This document shows positions 6,423-9,258 of a stretch of DNA of 9,258 nucleotides, piece after piece. A program made the translations under genes and the position numbers. The stretch lies in contig JAQGIJ010000243.1 in assembly GCA_028291285.1 (NCBI GenBank), positions 1-9,258 on the forward strand, in the 5' to 3' direction. This stretch comes from Phenylobacterium sp. Lineage in GTDB: Bacteria; Pseudomonadota; Alphaproteobacteria; Caulobacterales; Caulobacteraceae. The notes beneath the pieces are model-generated. The model saw only the letters and a program-made list of their open reading frames with translations. It was not told the origin of the DNA and did no database searches. Numbering within the stretch: the first letter of the stretch is position 1; every line of letters starts with the position of its first letter.

Positions 6423-7687
6423 CCTCGCCCGTGGATTTTTTGCGTCGTGGCGCTCTGCAGCGTCAGCCGGTCGATCTGCTGGCGGATGTGCGCCGCCTCG
6501 GTGGCGGTGTTGGCCAGCGCGATGGCCTGGTCGAAGGCGGCCTTCGCGTCCACGGCGCGGCCGAGCTGCAGAAGAAGCGCCCCCTTGGCGCCGTGGAAGT
6601 AGAAGTAGCCCGAGAGCCGCTCGGCCAGCGGCTCGATCATCTCCAAAGCCGCGGCGGGACCCTGCACCTTCGAAAGCGCCGCGGCGCGGTTGAGGGTGAT
6701 CACCGGGGAGGGCTGCAGGCGCTCCAGGGTGGCGTAGAGCCGCTCGACGCCCACCCAGTCGGTGTCCTCGAAGTGCTCGGCGCGGGCGTGCAGGGCGGCG
6801 ATTGCGGCCTGGACCTGGTAGGCGCCGGGCGCGCGGTGGCGCATGGCCTTGTCGATCAGCGCCAGGCCCTCGGCGACCAGCTTGCCGTCCCAGAGGCTGC
6901 GGTCCTGGTCTTCGAGCAGGACGATCTGGCCCTCGGCGTCGAAGCGGGCGCCGGCGCGGGCGTGCTGCAGCAGCATCAGCGCGCTCAGCCCCATGATCTC
7001 CGGTTCGGTCGGGAACAGCCGCAGCAGCAGGCGCGTCAGCCGGATCGCCTCGTCACAGAGCTGGGTCCGGGCCTCGCCGTCGCCGGCCGAATAGCCCTCG
7101 TTGAACAGCAGGTAGAGCATGGCGGCGACGGCCGCGAGCCGCTCGGACCGCTCAGCCGGGCCCGGCGCCTCGAAGGGCACCTCGGCCCTGGCGATGCGGG
7201 ACTTGGCGCGGGTGATGCGCTGCTCCATCGCCGCCTCCGAGACCAGGAAGGCGCGGGCGATCTGCCTGACCGAGAGGCCGGAGACGATGCGCAGCGCCAG
7301 CGCGATCTGCTGGGTGTCGGGCAGATCCGGGTGGCAGCAGACGAACAGCAGGCGCAGCACGTCGTCGCGGTAGTGCGACCCGTCGAGCCGCTCGGCCAGC
7401 GGCGCTTCGACGTCGTCCAGGTCCGAGAGGATTTCGTCGGACGGCAGCGCGATGTCGCGCGAGCGTCGGCGCACCCCGTCGAGCGCGGCGTTGCGCCCGA
7501 CCAGGATCAGCCAGGCGGTGGGATCGCGCGGCGGCCCGTTCTTCGGCCAGCTCTTCAGCGCCCGCAGGCAGGCCTCCTGGAAGGCCTCCTCGGCGGTGTC
7601 GAGGTCGCGGAAGTAGCGCAGGAGGGCGCCGATGGCCTGGGGACGGGCCGCCGTCAGCGCGGCATTGATCCAGGCCAGGTCGCTCAT
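6413..7687 (-). CDS. ECF42-group RNA polymerase sigma factor with C-terminal TPR-like extension
   Basis: Directs RNA polymerase to a small set of stress promoters. Seen: 424 residues, against about 180-200 for a plain ECF sigma. Region 2 spans about 15-78 (DLDTAEEAFQEACLRALKSW at 28-47, then PTAWLILVGRNAALDGVRRR). Region 4 spans about 107-170 (LRLLFVCCHPDLPDTQQIAL, then SVRQIARAFLVSEAAMEQRI). The extension (about 185-410) carries LLFNEGYSAGDG (193-204), IMGLSALMLLQHARAGAR (231-248), LNRAAALSKVQGPAAALEMI (332-351) and a TPR-like helix pair at 362-392. These are typical of the DUF6596/ECF42 type. Known: ECF42 members lack a cognate anti-sigma factor, need the extension for activity and lie beside YciI/DGPF genes. 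The ATG at 7687 overlaps the yciI stop (ATGA), and AGAAGG lies 7 bases upstream. Both predicted promoters in the locus suit this sigma, implying positive autoregulation. The inducing signal is not visible. Confidence 0.95.
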   Translation of the reverse strand: MSDLAWINAALTAARPQAIGALLRYFRDLDTAEEAFQEACLRALKSWPKNGPPRDPTAWLILVGRNAALDGVRRRSRDIALPSDEILSDLDDVEAPLAERLDGSHYRDDVLRLLFVCCHPDLPDTQQIALALRIVSGLSVRQIARAFLVSEAAMEQRITRAKSRIARAEVPFEAPGPAERSERLAAVAAMLYLLFNEGYSAGDGEARTQLCDEAIRLTRLLLRLFPTEPEIMGLSALMLLQHARAGARFDAEGQIVLLEDQDRSLWDGKLVAEGLALIDKAMRHRAPGAYQVQAAIAALHARAEHFEDTDWVGVERLYATLERLQPSPVITLNRAAALSKVQGPAAALEMIEPLAERLSGYFYFHGAKGALLLQLGRAVDAKAAFDQAIALANTATEAAHIRQQIDRLTLQSATTQKIHGRGVG

Positions 7688-8064
7688 GCCGGAGCCTTCT
7701 CCCGCGCGTCCGCGAAATAGAGCGCGACGGGGCGGATCTCGTAGGTGCCGCCGGGATTAGCCACGCCGAGCTCGCGGGCGATCGCCAGCGCCTCGTCGAG
7801 ATCGGCCACGTCGAGGATGTAGAAGCCGAGCAGCTGCTCCTTGGTCTCGGCGAACGGTCCGTCGATCACCAGCGGGTCGACCCCGCTCTTGCGCAGGGTG
7901 GTGGCCGAGGTGGTGGGAAGCAGCCGCAAGCTCGGGCCGAGCTTGCCCTGGCGGATCAGCTTCTCCTGGACCACGGAGATGCGCGCCATGACGGCGTCGT
8001 CCTGTTCCTTGGTCCAGGACCAGACCACGTCTTCGTCGTTGTAGCAGAGCAGGGCGTAGAGCAT
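7684..8064 (-). CDS. YciI-family (DGPF-domain) protein
   Basis: Seen: 126 residues. MLYALLCYND opens a ferredoxin-like alpha/beta fold. VIDGPFAETKEQLLGFYIL (67-84) contains the DGPF signature (68-71), and the C-terminal part DLDEALAIARELG then GTYEIRPV closes the domain. Known: YciI-like proteins are small cytosolic proteins of unsettled function. The DGPF subgroup is the standard genomic partner of ECF42 sigma factors and has been thought to sense or process a small molecule, but no reaction is established. The ATG at 8064 lies about 22 bases after the predicted start of transcription from P1, with only a weak GAGG upstream. The TGA overlaps the sigma ATG by four bases, so the two are probably translationally coupled. 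The absence of an anti-sigma gene leaves this protein as one candidate regulator of the sigma factor (inference). Confidence 0.93.
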   Translation of the reverse strand: MLYALLCYNDEDVVWSWTKEQDDAVMARISVVQEKLIRQGKLGPSLRLLPTTSATTLRKSGVDPLVIDGPFAETKEQLLGFYILDVADLDEALAIARELGVANPGGTYEIRPVALYFADAREKAPA

Positions 8065-8086
8065 CGGACGAGGCCTCGTTCTCGTT

Positions 8087-8119
8087 GCGAAGGACGCCCG
8101 AGACTACGCCGGCCCGACA
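8087..8119 (-). promoter_or_regulatory. Predicted ECF42-type promoter P1, driving yciI-sigma
   Basis: Minus strand: TGTCGG (8114-8119), 16 bases, GCGTCCTTCG (8088-8097). It matches P2 at every position of both blocks and in spacing, 16 of 16 defined bases, with unrelated spacer sequence. The expected transcript start is near 8086, leaving a leader of about 22 bases before the yciI ATG. The CGTC within the downstream block would be the -10 of the ECF42 consensus as I recall it. This makes the sigma gene a likely member of its own regulon. Confidence 0.65.
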
Positions 8120-8168
8120 GCTCTTGGGAATTTTGTGGCTCTGACGCGCGCCCCCGCCTCCCGCTCTT

Positions 8169-8249
8169 CCCCGCGAAAGCGGGGATCCAGGCATTTTGCG
8201 TTCAGGCGCGGCGCAAACAAAAAAGCCTGGGTTCCCGCTTTCGCGGGAA
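8169..8249. repeat. Inverted pair of REP-like palindromes
   Basis: Seen: unit 1 is CCCCGC-GAAA-GCGGGG (8169-8184) followed by ATCCAGGC. Unit 2 (8225-8249) is the same element in the other orientation, GCCTGGG then TTCCCGC-TTTC-GCGGGAA. Across 23 bases the arms match at 21, so the pair can also fold into one long hairpin with a loop of about 32 bases. Known: palindromes of the form TTCCCGCGAAAGCGGGAA are frequent intergenic repeats in proteobacterial genomes. It sits between the hbd stop and the ECF42 promoter. No transposase gene is in the window. Confidence 0.75.
8219..8249 (-). terminator. Probable terminator of the hydroxyacyl-CoA dehydrogenase gene, made by the REP unit
   Basis: On the minus strand the stem TTCCCGC-GAAA-GCGGGAA (7 base pairs, GNRA-type loop, 8232-8249) lies 24 bases after the hbd stop. 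After CCCAGGC it is followed by six T residues (8219-8224). The 7-base gap between stem and T-run is longer than ideal, unless the stem is extended by pairing with unit 1. An 11-base tandem repeat (ATGAGCGGGtt/ct, 8249-8270) lies between it and the stop codon. Confidence 0.5.
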
Positions 8250-8273
8250 TGAGCGGGTTATGAGCGGGCTGGG

Positions 8274-9152
8274 TTAGCGCGTCGGCACCGGGGCGTCGCC
8301 GCGGTAGTCGTAGAAGCCGCGGCCGGCCTTGCGGCCGAGCCAGCCGGCCTCGACGTACTTCACCAGCAGCGGGCAGGGACGGTACTTGGAGTCCGCCAGG
8401 CCGTCGTAGAGCACGTTCATGATCGACAGCACCGTGTCGAGGCCGATGAAATCGCCCAGCTCCAGCGGGCCCATCGGATGGTTGGCGCCCAGCCGCATGG
8501 CGGTGTCGATCGCCTCCACCGTGCCGACGCCCTCGTAGAGGGTGTAGATCGCCTCGGTGATCATCGGCACCAGGATCCGGTTGACGATGAAGGCGGGGAA
8601 ATCCTCGGCGTTGGCGGTGGTCTTGCCGAGCGACTTGGCGAAGTTGACCGCAAGCTCGTAGGTCGCAGCGTCGGTGGCGATGCCGCGGATGATCTCCACC
8701 AGCTTCATCACCGGCGCCGGGTTCATGAAGTGCAGGCCGATGAACTTCTCCGGCCGGTCGGTGCTGGAGGCCAGGCGGGTGATCGAGATCGACGAGGTGT
8801 TGGAGGCCAGCAGGGTCTTCGGCGCCAGGTGCGGGGAGAGCGCCTTGAAGATCGTCTTCTTGACGCTTTCGTCCTCGGTCGCCGCCTCGATGGCGAGGTC
8901 GGTCTGGCCGACCTCCTGCAGCTCCGCGGCCGCCTTGATCCGGCCGAGGCTCTGCTCCATGTCCTCCTGGCGGATCACGCCGCGCATGACCTGGCGGGTC
9001 ATGTTGCGTTCGATGTTGTCCACGCCGGCGTTGATCCGGTCGCGGCTGACGTCGTGCAGCACCACGTCATAGCCGCCCAGCGCACAGACATGGGCGATGC
9101 CAGAGCCCATTTGCCCGGCGCCGATGATGCCGACCGTCTTGATATCAACCAT
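8274..9152 (-). CDS. hbd: 3-hydroxybutyryl-CoA (3-hydroxyacyl-CoA) dehydrogenase
   Basis: Catalyses NAD(P)-dependent interconversion of (S)-3-hydroxyacyl-CoA and 3-oxoacyl-CoA in the cytosol, in fatty-acid beta-oxidation or short-chain acyl-CoA metabolism. Seen: 292 residues, typical of the stand-alone enzyme. The Rossmann motif is GIIGAGQMGSGIA (8-20), and D34 in VVLHD at the end of strand 2 favours NAD. Catalytic positions by analogy with the human enzyme are S121 in SNTSS, H141 in GLHFMNP, E153 in MKLVE and N191 in FIVNR, all present. The C-terminal helical dimerisation domain has HPMGPLELGDFIGLDT (225-240) and GRKAGRGFYDY (273-283). The ATG at 9152 has a weak GAGAG upstream. It is separated from the sigma-factor locus by the REP pair and probably is not cotranscribed with it. 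Any partners lie outside the window. Distinguishing hbd from paaH-like function needs context not seen here. Confidence 0.96.
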   Translation of the reverse strand: MVDIKTVGIIGAGQMGSGIAHVCALGGYDVVLHDVSRDRINAGVDNIERNMTRQVMRGVIRQEDMEQSLGRIKAAAELQEVGQTDLAIEAATEDESVKKTIFKALSPHLAPKTLLASNTSSISITRLASSTDRPEKFIGLHFMNPAPVMKLVEIIRGIATDAATYELAVNFAKSLGKTTANAEDFPAFIVNRILVPMITEAIYTLYEGVGTVEAIDTAMRLGANHPMGPLELGDFIGLDTVLSIMNVLYDGLADSKYRPCPLLVKYVEAGWLGRKAGRGFYDYRGDAPVPTR

Positions 9153-9208
9153 CTCTAGAAAGCTCTCGATATGGCGCGGCGGAGACCCGCGCGCCGATGT
9201 GACGGCTT

Positions 9209-9237
9209 TCTAACACCGGATTTAGCGCGGCCGACAA
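9209..9237 (-). promoter_or_regulatory. Possible promoter upstream of hbd
   Basis: Minus strand: TTGTCG (9232-9237) and GTTAGA (9209-9214) with a 17-base spacer, about 56 bases before the hbd ATG. A GCTAAATC, similar to the Caulobacter housekeeping -10, lies within the spacer but has no -35 at the right distance. Weak similarity only; the true promoter could be upstream of the window if hbd belongs to a longer operon. Confidence 0.3.
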
Positions 9238-9258
9238 CAGTTTTGCTGCGCCGCAGCG

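Noticed and set aside
6131..7720. 529-codon plus-strand ORF
   Set aside because: It is antisense to the ECF42 sigma gene, which has recognisable family motifs throughout. The translated product is low-complexity Gly/Ala/Arg/Gln-rich with no domain, the usual effect of few stops opposite GC-rich genes.
7757..8194. 145-codon minus-strand ORF
   Set aside because: It begins in the REP-like palindrome, runs through promoter P1 and continues in the wrong frame of yciI.
8169..8249. Inverted repeats as insertion-sequence ends or CRISPR units
   Set aside because: Only two copies in opposite orientation, 40 bases apart, with no transposase and no spacers; the palindromic GAAA-loop form fits REP elements.
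9213..9237. TGTCGG upstream of hbd as a third ECF42 promoter
   Set aside because: There is no CGTC at the required spacing; the nearest is about nine bases too far downstream.

Overview
The window is GC-rich DNA (roughly 70% GC by eye, third codon positions almost all G or C). It most likely comes from an alphaproteobacterium of the Caulobacterales (Caulobacter/Phenylobacterium-like). The main evidence is a TipF-type flagellar positioning protein, the order HAD hydrolase-MaoC-ribF, and a GANTC site upstream of tipF. Every gene I accept is on the minus strand, so transcription runs from high to low coordinates; the long plus-strand ORFs are antisense shadows of GC-rich genes.

Layout, from high to low coordinates. 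(a) 8274-9152 encodes an NAD-dependent 3-hydroxyacyl/3-hydroxybutyryl-CoA dehydrogenase. It is followed by a pair of inverted REP-like palindromes that probably also act as its terminator. (b) 5496-8064 is a four-gene ECF42-type sigma factor locus: a YciI/DGPF protein, the ECF42 sigma factor with a long C-terminal extension, a VOC/PhnB-like protein and a DoxX-like membrane protein. (c) 5106-5495 is a 390-base region holding AT-rich alternative stem-loops, a possible 47-codon gene and the presumed tipF promoter. (d) 1488-5105 is tipF, a class IIA HAD hydrolase, a MaoC-family hydratase and ribF, probably cotranscribed at least from the HAD gene to ribF. (e) 1-1406 is the N-terminal part of a TonB-dependent outer-membrane receptor, cut by the window edge.

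The most notable signal is in the ECF42 locus. The sequence TGTCGG-N16-GCGTCCTTCG occurs twice on the minus strand, once upstream of the yciI-sigma pair (8087-8119) and once upstream of the VOC-doxX pair (6390-6422). In the second copy the -35 element overlaps the end of the sigma gene. The -35 hexamer, 10-base downstream block and spacing are identical while the spacers differ. This is what two promoters read by the locus's own sigma factor should look like, and it predicts positive autoregulation plus coordinated control of the accessory genes. No anti-sigma gene is visible, as is usual for ECF42. The stimulus and the roles of the YciI, VOC and DoxX proteins cannot be read from the sequence.

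Other points of interest are the degenerate EAL domain of TipF (second Asp of the loop-6 pair replaced by Lys), the HAD motif I with Trp in place of the second Asp, the small coding-like ORF before tipF, and the REP pair.
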